A DNA stretch of 64,000 bases from an uncultured Lachnospiraceae bacterium (GCA_902786365.1 CADACD010000002.1:90707-154706); one strand, 5' to 3'; numbered from the stretch's first letter, positions 45,133-55,041 are shown. Notes: generated by a model from the sequence alone, not told the origin. Translations and numbers: made by a program.

Positions 45133-46563
45133 ATGTACGACAAATACCAGAGTCCATTATCAGAGAGATATGCAAGTAAGGAGATGCAGTATATTTTTTC
45201 TCCTGATATGAAGTTTAAGACATGGAGAAAGTTATGGATTGCGTTGGCAGAGACAGAGAAGGAATTGGGATTAAATATCACTGATGAGCAGATTGCTGAA
45301 TTAAAGGAACATGTAGATGATATTAATTATGATGTTGCAAAGGAAAGAGAAAAACTTGTAAGGCATGATGTTATGTCACATGTGTATGCTTATGGTGTAC
45401 AGTGTCCGAAGGCAAAAGGAATTATTCATCTTGGAGCAACATCTTGCTATGTTGGTGATAATACAGATATTATAGTTATGACAGAAGCATTAAAGCTTGT
45501 GAGAAAAAAGCTTATTAATGTAATTGCAGAACTTGCAAAATTTGCAGATGAATATAAGGCACAGCCGACACTTGCCTTCACACATTTTCAGCCGGCACAG
45601 CCTACAACAGTTGGTAAGAGAGCAACACTTTGGATGAACGAACTTCTGGTTGATTTGGAAGATATCGATTATGTAATAGGAAGCATGAAACTTCTCGGAT
45701 CAAAGGGAACAACCGGTACACAGGCAAGTTTCCTTGAACTTTTCGAGGGAGACCAGGAGAAGATAAAGAAAATTGACCCTATGATTGCGAAGAAAATGGG
45801 ATTCGAAAAGTGCCAGCCGGTTTCAGGCCAGACTTATACAAGAAAAGTTGATACAAGAGTACTCAACGTTCTTGCAGGTATTGCGGCAAGTGCCCACAAG
45901 TTTTCAAATGATATAAGACTTTTACAGCACTTAAAAGAAGTTGAGGAACCATTTGAAAAGAATCAGATTGGCTCATCAGCGATGGCATACAAGAGAAATC
46001 CGATGAGAAGTGAGAGAATTGCCTCACTTGCCAATTATGTGATGGTTGATGCATTGAATCCTGCAATCACTTCAGCAACACAGTGGTTTGAGAGAACTCT
46101 TGATGATTCAGCTAATAAGAGAATTAGTATACCGGAAGGTTTCTTAGCCGTTGATGGTATTCTTGATTTGTACTTAAATGTTGTTGACGGACTTGTTGTT
46201 TATCCAAAGGTAATTGAGAAGAGACTGATGTCAGAGCTTCCATTCATGGCAACAGAAAATATTATGATGGATGCAGTTAAAGCAGGTGGAGACAGACAGG
46301 AGCTTCATGAGGAAATCAGAAAACTTTCTATGGAAGCAGGGTATAATGTGAAGCATGAAGGACTTGACAATAATTTATTAGAACTGATTGCTAATGATGA
46401 GAAGTTTGGTATGTCTTTAGAGGATTTGAAGAAATCAATGGATCCTTCTAAGTATGTAGGACGTTCAAAGGAACAGGTTGAGGAGTTCTTAAATGAGGTG
46501 ATTAACCCTATTCTTGATGAGAATAAGGATGTACTTGGCATGACGGCAGAGATTAATGTGTAA
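45133..46563 (+). CDS. purB: Adenylosuccinate lyase
   Basis: A 476-residue PurB of the fumarase/aspartase superfamily; it releases fumarate from SAICAR and adenylosuccinate in purine synthesis. It begins YQSPLSERYASKEMQYIFSP. Motifs: IHLGATSCYVGDNTD, TLAFTHFQPAQPTTVGKRA with the catalytic His, GTTGTQASFLELFEGD and the flexible signature loop GSSAMAYKRNPMRSERIA with the catalytic Ser. Length is normal. GAAAGGAAAG precedes the start. It is separated from purF by the structured repeat and followed by the PurF paralogue. Confidence 0.96.
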   Translation: MYDKYQSPLSERYASKEMQYIFSPDMKFKTWRKLWIALAETEKELGLNITDEQIAELKEHVDDINYDVAKEREKLVRHDVMSHVYAYGVQCPKAKGIIHLGATSCYVGDNTDIIVMTEALKLVRKKLINVIAELAKFADEYKAQPTLAFTHFQPAQPTTVGKRATLWMNELLVDLEDIDYVIGSMKLLGSKGTTGTQASFLELFEGDQEKIKKIDPMIAKKMGFEKCQPVSGQTYTRKVDTRVLNVLAGIAASAHKFSNDIRLLQHLKEVEEPFEKNQIGSSAMAYKRNPMRSERIASLANYVMVDALNPAITSATQWFERTLDDSANKRISIPEGFLAVDGILDLYLNVVDGLVVYPKVIEKRLMSELPFMATENIMMDAVKAGGDRQELHEEIRKLSMEAGYNVKHEGLDNNLLELIANDEKFGMSLEDLKKSMDPSKYVGRSKEQVEEFLNEVINPILDENKDVLGMTAEINV

Positions 46564-46631
46564 ATTTGTCAGATAAACATAGATATAGATGGTTAGAAAA
46601 TAAGTAATATGTAAAAAGTGAGGACAAAAAA

Positions 46632-48041
46632 ATGGGTGGATTTTTTGGCGTTGCATCAAAAAATGATTGTGTATTTGATTTGTTTTTTGGAACAGATTAT
46701 CATTCACATTTAGGAACAAGACGTGCGGGAATGGCAGTGTATGGAAAGGAAGGTTTTGATAGAGCCATACACAATATAGAAAATGCCCCTTTTAGAACAA
46801 AATTTGAAAAAGATGTGAATACGATGAAAGGCAATTTGGGAATTGGATGTATTTCTGATTATGAACCACAGCCACTTATCGTTCGGTCGCATCATGGAAC
46901 TTTTGCAATCACTACAGTTGGAAAGATTAACAATGTAGATGAAATTGTAGGAGATATCTTTGCAAATGGAAATACACATTTCCTTGAAATGAGTGGTGGT
47001 GATATTAATGCAACAGAACTTGTTGCGGCGATTATCAACCAGAAGGATAATATCATCGACGGTATTAAATATGCGCAGGAAATCATAGATGGTTCCATGA
47101 CGATGCTTGTTCTTACGCAGAAAGGAATCTTTGCGGCGAGAGACAGACTTGGAAGGACCCCTGTGATTCTTGGCAAGAAAGATGATGGATATTGTGCGAC
47201 TTTTGAGTCGTTTGCATATTTGAATCTCGGATATGAGGATTACAGAGAATTAGGTCCGGGAGAGATTGTTGTGATGACTCCGGAGGAAGTAAGAACCGTT
47301 GGGGTTGCAGGAAAAGATATGAAGATTTGTACATTCCTGTGGATTTATTATGGTTATCCTTCATCAAGTTATGAAGGCGTGAGCGTGGAACAGATGAGAT
47401 ATAATTGTGGAGCAATGCTCGCAAAACGTGACAATGTGGAGGTTGATACTGTTGCAGGTGTGCCTGATTCAGGAACAGCACATGCCGTGGGATATGCCAA
47501 TGAGTCAGGAATACCATTTACAAGACCATTTATCAAATATACACCTACATGGCCACGTTCATTTATGCCGACAATCCAGAGTAAGAGAAATCTGATTGCG
47601 AAAATGAAATTGATTCCTGTCCATGATTTGATTAAGGATAAGAAGCTTCTTCTTATAGATGATTCTATCGTAAGAGGCACACAGCTTCGTGAGACAACGG
47701 AATTTTTATATAATAGTGGGGCAAAAGAGGTTCACATAAGACCGGCATGTCCACCCCTTGTATATGGATGTAAGTTTGTGAATTTCTCACGCTCATCATC
47801 AGAGATGGATTTGATTACAAGAAGAGTTATCAAAGATTTAGAGGGTGAAGATGCAAATGTTGAAAGTGTATTGAATGAATACACAAACCCTGAATCTGAC
47901 CGATATGAGAAGATGATAGAGGAGATAAGAAAGCAGCTTAATTTTACATCGCTCAGATACCACAGACTGGATGATATGATAGAGTCAGTTGGAATAGATA
48001 AATGTAAGCTTTGTACGTATTGCTGGGATGGAAGAGAGTAG
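46632..48041 (+). CDS. PurF paralogue lacking the glutaminase nucleophile
   Basis: A 469-residue homologue of amidophosphoribosyltransferase. Where glutaminases have Met-Cys-Gly at the N-terminus, this protein reads MGGFFGVAS, so the nucleophile Cys is absent. Other glutamine-site motifs are also lost: HTRYST is replaced by GCISDYEP and HNGN by TVGKINN. The transferase half is well kept: LLLIDDSIVRGTQLRE is a complete PRPP loop, and Cys residues at ICTFLWIYYGYP, YGCKF and KCKLCTYC match the iron-sulfur ligands. It may use free ammonia, another amine, or act as a regulator of the true PurF. It lies 68 bases after purB, in the same direction. Confidence 0.88.
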   Translation: MGGFFGVASKNDCVFDLFFGTDYHSHLGTRRAGMAVYGKEGFDRAIHNIENAPFRTKFEKDVNTMKGNLGIGCISDYEPQPLIVRSHHGTFAITTVGKINNVDEIVGDIFANGNTHFLEMSGGDINATELVAAIINQKDNIIDGIKYAQEIIDGSMTMLVLTQKGIFAARDRLGRTPVILGKKDDGYCATFESFAYLNLGYEDYRELGPGEIVVMTPEEVRTVGVAGKDMKICTFLWIYYGYPSSSYEGVSVEQMRYNCGAMLAKRDNVEVDTVAGVPDSGTAHAVGYANESGIPFTRPFIKYTPTWPRSFMPTIQSKRNLIAKMKLIPVHDLIKDKKLLLIDDSIVRGTQLRETTEFLYNSGAKEVHIRPACPPLVYGCKFVNFSRSSSEMDLITRRVIKDLEGEDANVESVLNEYTNPESDRYEKMIEEIRKQLNFTSLRYHRLDDMIESVGIDKCKLCTYCWDGRE

Positions 48042-48143
48042 ATTCATTCCATCAAAATACAGTACTTGTTAAAATGTCCTAAACACGCTTTAGTGTATCA
48101 AAAGAAAAAAATTCAAGACTGAAAAGTATAAAATAAAAAGAAA

Positions 48144-48231
48144 CTGCCACATTAAGAAAACTGACTATGATAGTGTAACTGATAAAATTAACAGTATCAT
48201 AGCAGATATGCTTAGTGTGGCAGATTTTTTT
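48144..48231 (+). terminator. Large terminator hairpin after the PurF paralogue
   Basis: CTGCCACATTAAG (48144-48156) pairs with CTTAGTGTGGCAG (48211-48223), with an inner CTATGATA / TATCATAG stem, followed by ATTTTTTT. Confidence 0.85.
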
Positions 48232-48237
48232 GCTATT

Positions 48238-50046
48238 CTATTTGGAAATAGCTTTTACAACTTCTAATAGTATTCCGCTATAAGCAGGCAGATTAAGTGA
48301 AAGACCTGACTTATCAGATTTCAGGGAAGCAACAGATTTTTTTGTATTGCCACCGAATTCAATCCAGTCTGTATGCAATACTGGCTTGAAACTTGTGCCG
48401 GAATCAAATTCGTTAACAGGCATTGAATATTGTTTGCTGGTGTCTGAAAAATTTAAAACAATAACAAGTTCTTTATCATGTGAACTTCTCTTATAAGCAT
48501 AAATACAGTCCGCTTCCTGATGACAGTCAATCCATTTGAAACCATCTTCTGTATAGTCATATTCCCATAATGCTGAATTTTTTAAATACAGCTTATTCAG
48601 TTTTGCTATATATTGATTAAATTGTTCATGCTTTGGAAAATCTAAAATAGTCCAGTCTTGTTCACGTTTTTCATCCCATTCACGGAATTGGCCGATTTCA
48701 TTTCCCATAAAGTTTAATTTTTTACCAGGATGTGTCATCATATACATATAAAACAATCTTACCTGAGGAAATTTATTGTCGTAGTCGCCTGACATTTTTT
48801 GTAATATTGTTGCTTTTCCATGGACATTTTCGTCATGCGAAAGAGGGAGAAGGAAGTTAGCATTATAATAGTACATCATAGAAAAAGTCAGTTTGTGATA
48901 ATTGGCACTTCTGTATTCCGGAGCTGTTCTCATGTAGTCGAGAGTATCATTCATCCAGCCCATATCCCATTTGTAATCAAAGCCCAGCCCACCTTCGGAT
49001 ACCGGCTTTGTAACATTGCCAAAATTAGTAGAATCTTCAGCTGCTAACATACAGTTTTGAAATCTGTCCTTTAATCCTTTGTTGAGTGTTTTGACAAAAT
49101 CAACGGCATTTCCATTGACACCACGTCGTTCGTCACCCTGCCAGTAAAGAATACGGCTGATAGCATCCATTCGAAGTCCGTCAATATGAAACTCTTCAAG
49201 CCAGTATGTGGCAGCACTGTTTAAGAAACTTCGAACTTCGCCACGACTGTGCATAAAGTTACAGCTTCCCCATTCGCTCACGCCTACTGCATCATTTGGA
49301 TATTCGTAAAGGGGAGTTCCATCATAATTGGCAAGTCCGTAGGCATCGACCGCAAAATGCACAGGAACAAAGTCAAGGATTACATACATATTGTTTTTAT
49401 GGAATAAATCGACCATTTCTTTTAACTGTGATGAAGTTCCATAGCGGCTTGTCGGTGCAAAAAAACCGGTATTCTGATATCCCCAGCTCTCGTCACTTGG
49501 ATGTTCACTGACAGGCATCAGTTCAATACAATTATATCCGTTTTCTTTCATATGTTCTATCAAAAGAGGAGCGATTTTATCATATGTATACCATCCATGT
49601 TCATCATCAGGGTTTGCTTTAAAACTTCCAAGATGCACTTCATAAATGTTCAAAGGTTTGTTCTTTGCATCCGTGCGGTTTTTCATCCATTTAGAATCAC
49701 TGAATTTGTAGTCATCAAGATTTCTGATAATGCTTGCGTGTTCCGGACGCAGCTGCATGCCAAATCCATAAGGGTCACAATGGTCGATTGTCTGTCCATT
49801 TTTTCCCTGAATCTTATACTTGTACATTTCACCGACTTTGGCTCCCTCTATGTGGCATTCAAAGAAATTGCCATCATGTATCTTATTCATATAATGTGGC
49901 TGCCAGTTGTTAAACTCTCCGATTACTGCAATGCTTGTAGCAGAAGGAGCAAATGTTCGAAACCATACACCCGTTTGATCCGGGTGGGCTCCAAGATATT
50001 TATACGCCTCAAATTCATTACCTGTATAGAAACTATAGAAATCCAT
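48238..50046 (-). CDS. glgB: 1,4-alpha-glucan branching enzyme
   Basis: A 602-residue GH13 branching enzyme that makes alpha-1,6 branches in glycogen. An N-terminal CBM48 domain (about 1-110) has YLGAHPDQTGVWFRTFAPSA. The catalytic barrel has FVPVHFAVD, the nucleophile Asp in HIDGLRMDAIS, the acid Glu in LAAEDSTNFG and the third Asp in LPLSHDENVHG. It lies 55 bases downstream of the TetR-GH13 fusion gene on the same strand, so the two form a glycogen or alpha-glucan operon. No other glg gene is in the window. Confidence 0.92.
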   Translation of the reverse strand: MDFYSFYTGNEFEAYKYLGAHPDQTGVWFRTFAPSATSIAVIGEFNNWQPHYMNKIHDGNFFECHIEGAKVGEMYKYKIQGKNGQTIDHCDPYGFGMQLRPEHASIIRNLDDYKFSDSKWMKNRTDAKNKPLNIYEVHLGSFKANPDDEHGWYTYDKIAPLLIEHMKENGYNCIELMPVSEHPSDESWGYQNTGFFAPTSRYGTSSQLKEMVDLFHKNNMYVILDFVPVHFAVDAYGLANYDGTPLYEYPNDAVGVSEWGSCNFMHSRGEVRSFLNSAATYWLEEFHIDGLRMDAISRILYWQGDERRGVNGNAVDFVKTLNKGLKDRFQNCMLAAEDSTNFGNVTKPVSEGGLGFDYKWDMGWMNDTLDYMRTAPEYRSANYHKLTFSMMYYYNANFLLPLSHDENVHGKATILQKMSGDYDNKFPQVRLFYMYMMTHPGKKLNFMGNEIGQFREWDEKREQDWTILDFPKHEQFNQYIAKLNKLYLKNSALWEYDYTEDGFKWIDCHQEADCIYAYKRSSHDKELVIVLNFSDTSKQYSMPVNEFDSGTSFKPVLHTDWIEFGGNTKKSVASLKSDKSGLSLNLPAYSGILLEVVKAISK

Positions 50047-50101
50047 ATGTATAATCCTTTCTTACTATCAATTTAAAGTATATTAGTTTGTCGATTATTA
50101 A

Positions 50102-51985
50102 TTACATTTTTATGTATTTTGCACTATATCCAGGAAGATTTAGTCCACCCTCGAAGCTCACGATATCACCTGTGATAAGGTCTGTACCTGTCGCTGCACC
50201 TGCATCAAAATGAGCAGTATAACTGTCACCGGAAGCATTGATTGCCACAAAAACACGTTCGCCATCACAATTTCTCTCAAAGACGCACTGGTGATTTGTC
50301 AGCACTACAGATTTGAAATCGCCATAGCAGATGGCTTTGCTGTTTTTGTGTGCATTTGCCAATTTTCCAATCAATGCTGATAAATCATTGTCAATAGGAG
50401 CATCGAAACATGCCCTGAGTGCAGGGTCCCCCTCGCTTTTGTGAGCTTTTGCCCCCCACTCACTTCCATAATATACACAAGGAATGCCCGGCATGCCAAA
50501 TGAAAGTGCGTATATCAGAGGAAGATGATTTTCATTATTCAAAGTGCTTGCAATTCTTGATACATCATGGTTGTCAACAAATGAAAGCAGATGTTTACCT
50601 TTGTAAAGTGTCCAATTTTCAGGTCCGAACTGACGGAGCAGTGAATGAACAATTTCAAACATATTCATACTATTGAAGCTGGAGAACATTCCTTTGTAAC
50701 ACTCATAATTTGTACAGCTGTGAAGCATATCATCATTAACCCACTGGTTGTAATCGCCATGAAGCAATTCACCACAGAGCCAGAAATCAGCTTTCAGTCC
50801 GTTGCAGAAACCACGAAGTCTCTTTAAGAAATCCCTGTCAAGGCAGTATGCCACATCAAGTCTGAGACCGTCAATATCAAACTCATCTACCCAGAATTTG
50901 ATGCTGTCAAAAAGGTAGGCAATGACTTCTTCATTTCTTAAGTTGAGCTTCACAAGGTCATAATTGCCTTCCCATCCCTCATACCAGAGACCGTCATTGT
51001 AGCAGCTGTTGCCACCGAAATCAATCCTTGCAAACCAGTCTTTATATCTTGAGCCCTCTCTGTACTGCAAAACATCCTGAAATGCGAAAAATCCACGACC
51101 AACGTGATTGAACACACCATCCAGCACAATTTTGATACCTGCATTATGAAGATTGTTGCAAACTTCCTTAAAGTCAGCATTTGTGCCGAGACGGCAGTCA
51201 ATCTTTTTATAATCTCTTGTATTATAGCCATGTGTGTCGGATTCGAAAATCGGCGAAAAATAGATGGCATTAAATCCAAGATTACGGATATGAGGAATCC
51301 AGTCATTCACCTTCAAAATTCTTGAGGTGAGAACACCATCATTTTCAAAAGGTGCCCCACAAAATCCTAACGGATAAATTTGATAAAATACGCTTTCTTC
51401 AGCCCACATGTTTAAGTCCTCCTTGAATAAATTGTTATCGATAAATCCTTTTTGTAGTTTTTTTGCAAAGGATTGCATGTTATTGACGGAAAGTGTGGTC
51501 CTTCCTGTCAAGTCAATAATGCCTAGAAAACCATTGACAAAAAATGTAACGGATATTCTGGCTTCCATCAGCTGTTCATCATTCAGCCCGAATACTGTAT
51601 ATCGTTTCATTAAAGTTTCTATAATCTCATTCCTTACCTTATAAAGGAAAGGGGACAGGCTTGGCGAATGGAACAATGGATCGTATAAATTATCATAGGA
51701 ATTGAGTAAATCAAGTACCTTATTCCAGATTTCCGGCAAATCTTTAATGGAGTTGATAATGCCATTTTCACATATAATATCTACAATCGGTGTGACAAGC
51801 TGACCAAAAAAATCATCAACACATTCGTAGATATCTTTGTAATGTAAGTAAAATGTACTTTTGTTAATGCCGGCATCTTTGCATAGTCCGATAATGGTGA
51901 TTTCACGAATGTCCTTCTCCATTAATAAATGGTGAAGGGAATTAAAAAGAGCATTTTTTGTTTTTGCTATTCTTGTATTTTCCAC
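50102..51985 (-). CDS. Fusion of a TetR-family regulator and a GH13 alpha-glucosidase/amylase
   Basis: A single uninterrupted frame of 627 codons. Residues about 1-192 are a TetR-type repressor: helix-turn-helix ITIIGLCKDAGINKSTFYLH (about 29-48), then a helical ligand domain. Residues about 193-627 are a GH13 enzyme starting MWAEESVFYQIYPLGF, with HVGRGFFAFQ after GVFN, nucleophile Asp in DIDGLRLDVAYC, acid Glu in FWLCGELLHGDY and third Asp in SFVDNHDVSRIA, so it should be active. At the junction AAGGAGG (51418-51424) lies eight bases before the internal ATG (51409), so the enzyme may also be made alone. The GTG start has AGAGAGG upstream. Two matching palindromes lie in its promoter. Confidence 0.88.
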   Translation of the reverse strand: MENTRIAKTKNALFNSLHHLLMEKDIREITIIGLCKDAGINKSTFYLHYKDIYECVDDFFGQLVTPIVDIICENGIINSIKDLPEIWNKVLDLLNSYDNLYDPLFHSPSLSPFLYKVRNEIIETLMKRYTVFGLNDEQLMEARISVTFFVNGFLGIIDLTGRTTLSVNNMQSFAKKLQKGFIDNNLFKEDLNMWAEESVFYQIYPLGFCGAPFENDGVLTSRILKVNDWIPHIRNLGFNAIYFSPIFESDTHGYNTRDYKKIDCRLGTNADFKEVCNNLHNAGIKIVLDGVFNHVGRGFFAFQDVLQYREGSRYKDWFARIDFGGNSCYNDGLWYEGWEGNYDLVKLNLRNEEVIAYLFDSIKFWVDEFDIDGLRLDVAYCLDRDFLKRLRGFCNGLKADFWLCGELLHGDYNQWVNDDMLHSCTNYECYKGMFSSFNSMNMFEIVHSLLRQFGPENWTLYKGKHLLSFVDNHDVSRIASTLNNENHLPLIYALSFGMPGIPCVYYGSEWGAKAHKSEGDPALRACFDAPIDNDLSALIGKLANAHKNSKAICYGDFKSVVLTNHQCVFERNCDGERVFVAINASGDSYTAHFDAGAATGTDLITGDIVSFEGGLNLPGYSAKYIKM

Positions 51986-52017
51986 TTTTTTATGCCTCTC
52001 TTATTTGTGATAATCAT

Positions 52018-52046
52018 ATTCTAACACTAAAACAGACAAATGTCTA
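52018..52046 (-). promoter_or_regulatory. Promoter of the TetR-GH13 gene
   Basis: On the minus strand, -35 TAGACA (plus 52041-52046) and -10 TAGAAT (plus 52018-52023), 17-base spacer. The operator palindrome overlaps the -35 box. Confidence 0.6.
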
Positions 52047-52069
52047 TAGTTTATTTTAGACAAATGTCT
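52034..52069. promoter_or_regulatory. Paired palindromic operators, probable TetR binding sites
   Basis: Two copies of AGACAAATGTCT, at 52034-52045 and 52058-52069, start to start 24 bases apart. Each is a palindrome AGACA-AA-TGTCT. The first overlaps the -35 region and spacer of the fusion gene promoter, the second lies just upstream. The position is typical for autorepression by a TetR-family protein. Confidence 0.7.
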
Positions 52070-52370
52070 ATTTTATAAGAATGATGTTTGTGAGATAAAG
52101 AATTCAACATTTGTTGAAAAGATTAAATAGACTAGTAAAAAAATAATGGCAAATCTTAAACATATATAAACTCCTTGCTAAAAATGCATATTAATGCTAC
52201 AATGAATAATATATTGAAGGAAAGGAACTTGCCGTTTTCAAAACTATATCATATGGTTTTGCATACTATATATAAAGGTTTTAAAGTTTTATTTTGATAT
52301 GCAGGCGGATCATTGCATACTTGTATATGTATGATATGTGATAATATGGCAATACGCATGGTTAGATAAT

Positions 52371-53237
52371 ATGGAAAAAGTTGCAGTAATTACAGATAGT
52401 AACAGTGGTATTACAAGTGAGGAAGCAAAAGAGTTGGGTATTTTCTTACTTCCTATGCCGTTTATGATTGATGATAAGGAGTATTTTGAAGGAATCAATT
52501 TAAATGTGGAACAGTTTTTTGAACTTCTTAAAAGTGACAGAACCATTTCAACATCACAGCCATCCATTGCGAATGTAACAGATTTGTGGAATAAAGTGCT
52601 TAAGGAATATGATTCAATTGTGCATATTCCAATGTCAAGTGGTCTTAGCAGTTCATGCCAGACAGCATTAATGCTTGCAGAAGATTACGATGGAAAAGTT
52701 CAAGTGGTCAACAACCAGAGAATTTCTGTTACGCAGAAACAGTCAGTAAAAGATGCGTTAATGTTGGCAAATGAGGGAAAGAGTGCGAAGGAAATTAAAG
52801 AGATTTTAGAGAGAGATAAATTCCAGTCAAGCGTTTATATCATGGTTGATACACTTACTTATTTAAAACGTGGTGGACGACTCACACCTGCTGTGGCAGC
52901 AATAGGTACACTTCTTCGAATCAAGCCGGTATTACAGCTACAGGGTGAGAAGCTTGATACATTTTCAAAGGCAAGAACAGTGAAGCAGGCAAAGAGTATT
53001 ATGATTAATGCAATCAAAGCTGATATTGAAAACAGATTTGAATTCCCGAGAGAAAAACGTGTGATAGCGATAGCGCATACAGACAATCTTGAGGCTGCCA
53101 AGGAATTTAGAAAGGAAATCGTAGAGGCATTTCCGGATTACACAGAGGATGAAATAGAGATTAATGATTTATCACTCAGCGTTTCATGCCATATTGGGCC
53201 AGGGGCACTTGCGATTGCGTGTAGTATAAAGGAATAA
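52371..53237 (+). CDS. DegV family fatty-acid-binding protein
   Basis: A 288-residue DegV protein. It begins EKVAVITDSNSGIT and has the loop DRTISTSQPSIANVTDLW, IPMSSGLSSSCQTALM and YLKRGGRLTPAVAAIGTLLR, all conserved. DegV/FakB proteins bind a fatty acid and hand it to the kinase FakA; whether this one does so cannot be read. The ATG at 52371 fits the family start; the frame opens 33 bases earlier. The stop is seven bases before an ABC exporter gene, so the two are co-transcribed. Confidence 0.88.
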   Translation: MEKVAVITDSNSGITSEEAKELGIFLLPMPFMIDDKEYFEGINLNVEQFFELLKSDRTISTSQPSIANVTDLWNKVLKEYDSIVHIPMSSGLSSSCQTALMLAEDYDGKVQVVNNQRISVTQKQSVKDALMLANEGKSAKEIKEILERDKFQSSVYIMVDTLTYLKRGGRLTPAVAAIGTLLRIKPVLQLQGEKLDTFSKARTVKQAKSIMINAIKADIENRFEFPREKRVIAIAHTDNLEAAKEFRKEIVEAFPDYTEDEIEINDLSLSVSCHIGPGALAIACSIKE

Positions 53238-53243
53238 ACTGAT

Positions 53244-54980
53244 ATGAATCAAAATTTAAAGAAAATGTTTGGTTATTACAAACCGTATAAGGGCATATTT
53301 TTTGCAGATATGTTCTTTGCAATGTTATCAGCAGCAGTGGCACTGGTTATTCCATTGGTAGTGCGATATGTCACTACAACTCTGATATACATGGAACCAG
53401 AGCAGATATTAAACAAAATAATTTATATAGCAATATTTCTGTTTGCATTACTTGCAATAGACTGTTACAGCAGGTTTTTTATTGGTAATTATGGTCATGT
53501 GATGGGTGCAAAGATGGAATATGATATGAGAGCAGAGATTTTCGACCATATGCAAAAACTTTCATTCACATTCTATGATGATGCAAAGGTTGGACAATTG
53601 ATGAGTAGGATTACTTCGGATTTGTTTGAGATAACAGAACTATTGCATCATGGACCGGAAAACATTGTTCTATCAGTTTTGAAGATAGCAGGTGCATTGA
53701 TTATTCTTGCGAATATTAGTGGGTGGCTCACATTGGCAGCATTCATTATTCTTCCGATTATGTTTCTATTTGCCTTCTTTTTGAACAAGAAAATGAGAAG
53801 AGCATTTAGAAGAAATCGTGAACAGATTGCCGACATTAATGCCCAGATAGAAGATAATCTGGCAGGAATACGAGTGGTCAAATCATTTGCAAATGAAGAG
53901 ATAGAAAATGAGAAGTTTAAACAGGGAAACGATGGTTTTTTGGCAGCAAAGAAGAACAGTTATCATTATATGGGAAGTTTTCAGGCAGGTGTCGGGGTGT
54001 TTACAACACTCATACAGGTGAATGTCATTATTGTAGGCAGTATATTAATTTCATATAATAAGATAGATGTTTCCGATTTGATTACATTTTTACTCTACAT
54101 AAGTGTGTTTACAGAGCCGATTAAGACATTGGTAGACTTTACAGAGCAGTTTCAAAATGGTTATACAGGATTTGAAAGATTTCGTGAAATTATGGATATA
54201 GAACCTGATATCATGGATAGTGAAAATGCAACTGAAATGATAGATGTAAAAGGAAATATATCCTTCAAAAATGTTACTTTTAAATATAATGATGGGGCCG
54301 AAGATGTTCTTAGTAATATAGACCTTGATGTAGCGGCAGGAGACTATGTGGCACTTGTAGGACCGTCGGGAGCAGGAAAAACGACGCTATGTTCATTGAT
54401 TCCAAGATTTTATGATGCTACGGATGGAGCGATTCAAATTGACGGAAGAGATATTAAGTCGGTAACTCTCAAAAGTCTCAGAGAGCATATAGGAATTGTG
54501 CAGCAGGATGTATATCTTTTTGCCGGAACAATTTATGAAAATATAGCTTATGGAAAGCCAAATGCAACGAAAGAGGAAGTAATCAATGCTGCCAAGAATG
54601 CCAATGCTCATGAATTTATTATGTCATTTCCGGATGGGTATGATACAGATATAGGTCAAAGGGGAATTAAACTGTCAGGTGGCCAGAAGCAGAGATTGTC
54701 TATTGCAAGGGTTTTCCTTAAAAATCCACCAATTCTGATATTTGATGAGGCAACCTCAGCACTTGACAATGAGAGTGAAAAGGTGGTAAAGGAGTCGTTG
54801 GAAAAGCTGGCAAATAACAGGACAACATTTGTGATAGCACACAGACTTACTACAATACAGAATGCAAAAAATATACTTGTTCTCACACAAAATGGAATAG
54901 AAGAATCGGGTACGCATGAGGAATTGATTCATAAAAGAGGAATTTATGAAAAACTGTATCATATGCATTTGAAGTATTGA
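53244..54980 (+). CDS. ABC exporter, fused permease and ATPase (MsbA/BmrA type)
   Basis: A 578-residue half-transporter. The N-terminal domain (about 1-320) has six transmembrane helices with the coupling loop QKLSFTFYDDAKVGQLMSRI. The ATPase domain has Walker A LVGPSGAGKTTLCSLI, Q-loop IGIVQQDVYLF, signature KLSGGQKQRLSIARVF, Walker B ILIFDEATSALD and switch His in VIAHRLTTI. It should work as a homodimer exporting lipids or drugs. It follows degV by seven bases. No second half-transporter gene is present. Confidence 0.92.
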   Translation: MNQNLKKMFGYYKPYKGIFFADMFFAMLSAAVALVIPLVVRYVTTTLIYMEPEQILNKIIYIAIFLFALLAIDCYSRFFIGNYGHVMGAKMEYDMRAEIFDHMQKLSFTFYDDAKVGQLMSRITSDLFEITELLHHGPENIVLSVLKIAGALIILANISGWLTLAAFIILPIMFLFAFFLNKKMRRAFRRNREQIADINAQIEDNLAGIRVVKSFANEEIENEKFKQGNDGFLAAKKNSYHYMGSFQAGVGVFTTLIQVNVIIVGSILISYNKIDVSDLITFLLYISVFTEPIKTLVDFTEQFQNGYTGFERFREIMDIEPDIMDSENATEMIDVKGNISFKNVTFKYNDGAEDVLSNIDLDVAAGDYVALVGPSGAGKTTLCSLIPRFYDATDGAIQIDGRDIKSVTLKSLREHIGIVQQDVYLFAGTIYENIAYGKPNATKEEVINAAKNANAHEFIMSFPDGYDTDIGQRGIKLSGGQKQRLSIARVFLKNPPILIFDEATSALDNESEKVVKESLEKLANNRTTFVIAHRLTTIQNAKNILVLTQNGIEESGTHEELIHKRGIYEKLYHMHLKY

Positions 54981-55041
54981 TGAAATAATATTGCTAACAG
55001 AGTGGCACGGATGTGTTTATTTTTTAAAGGCTCTTTAAAAT

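Noticed and set aside
46632-48041. Second functional purF
   Set aside because: The N-terminal Cys and both other glutamine-site motifs are missing, so it cannot be a standard glutamine-dependent enzyme.
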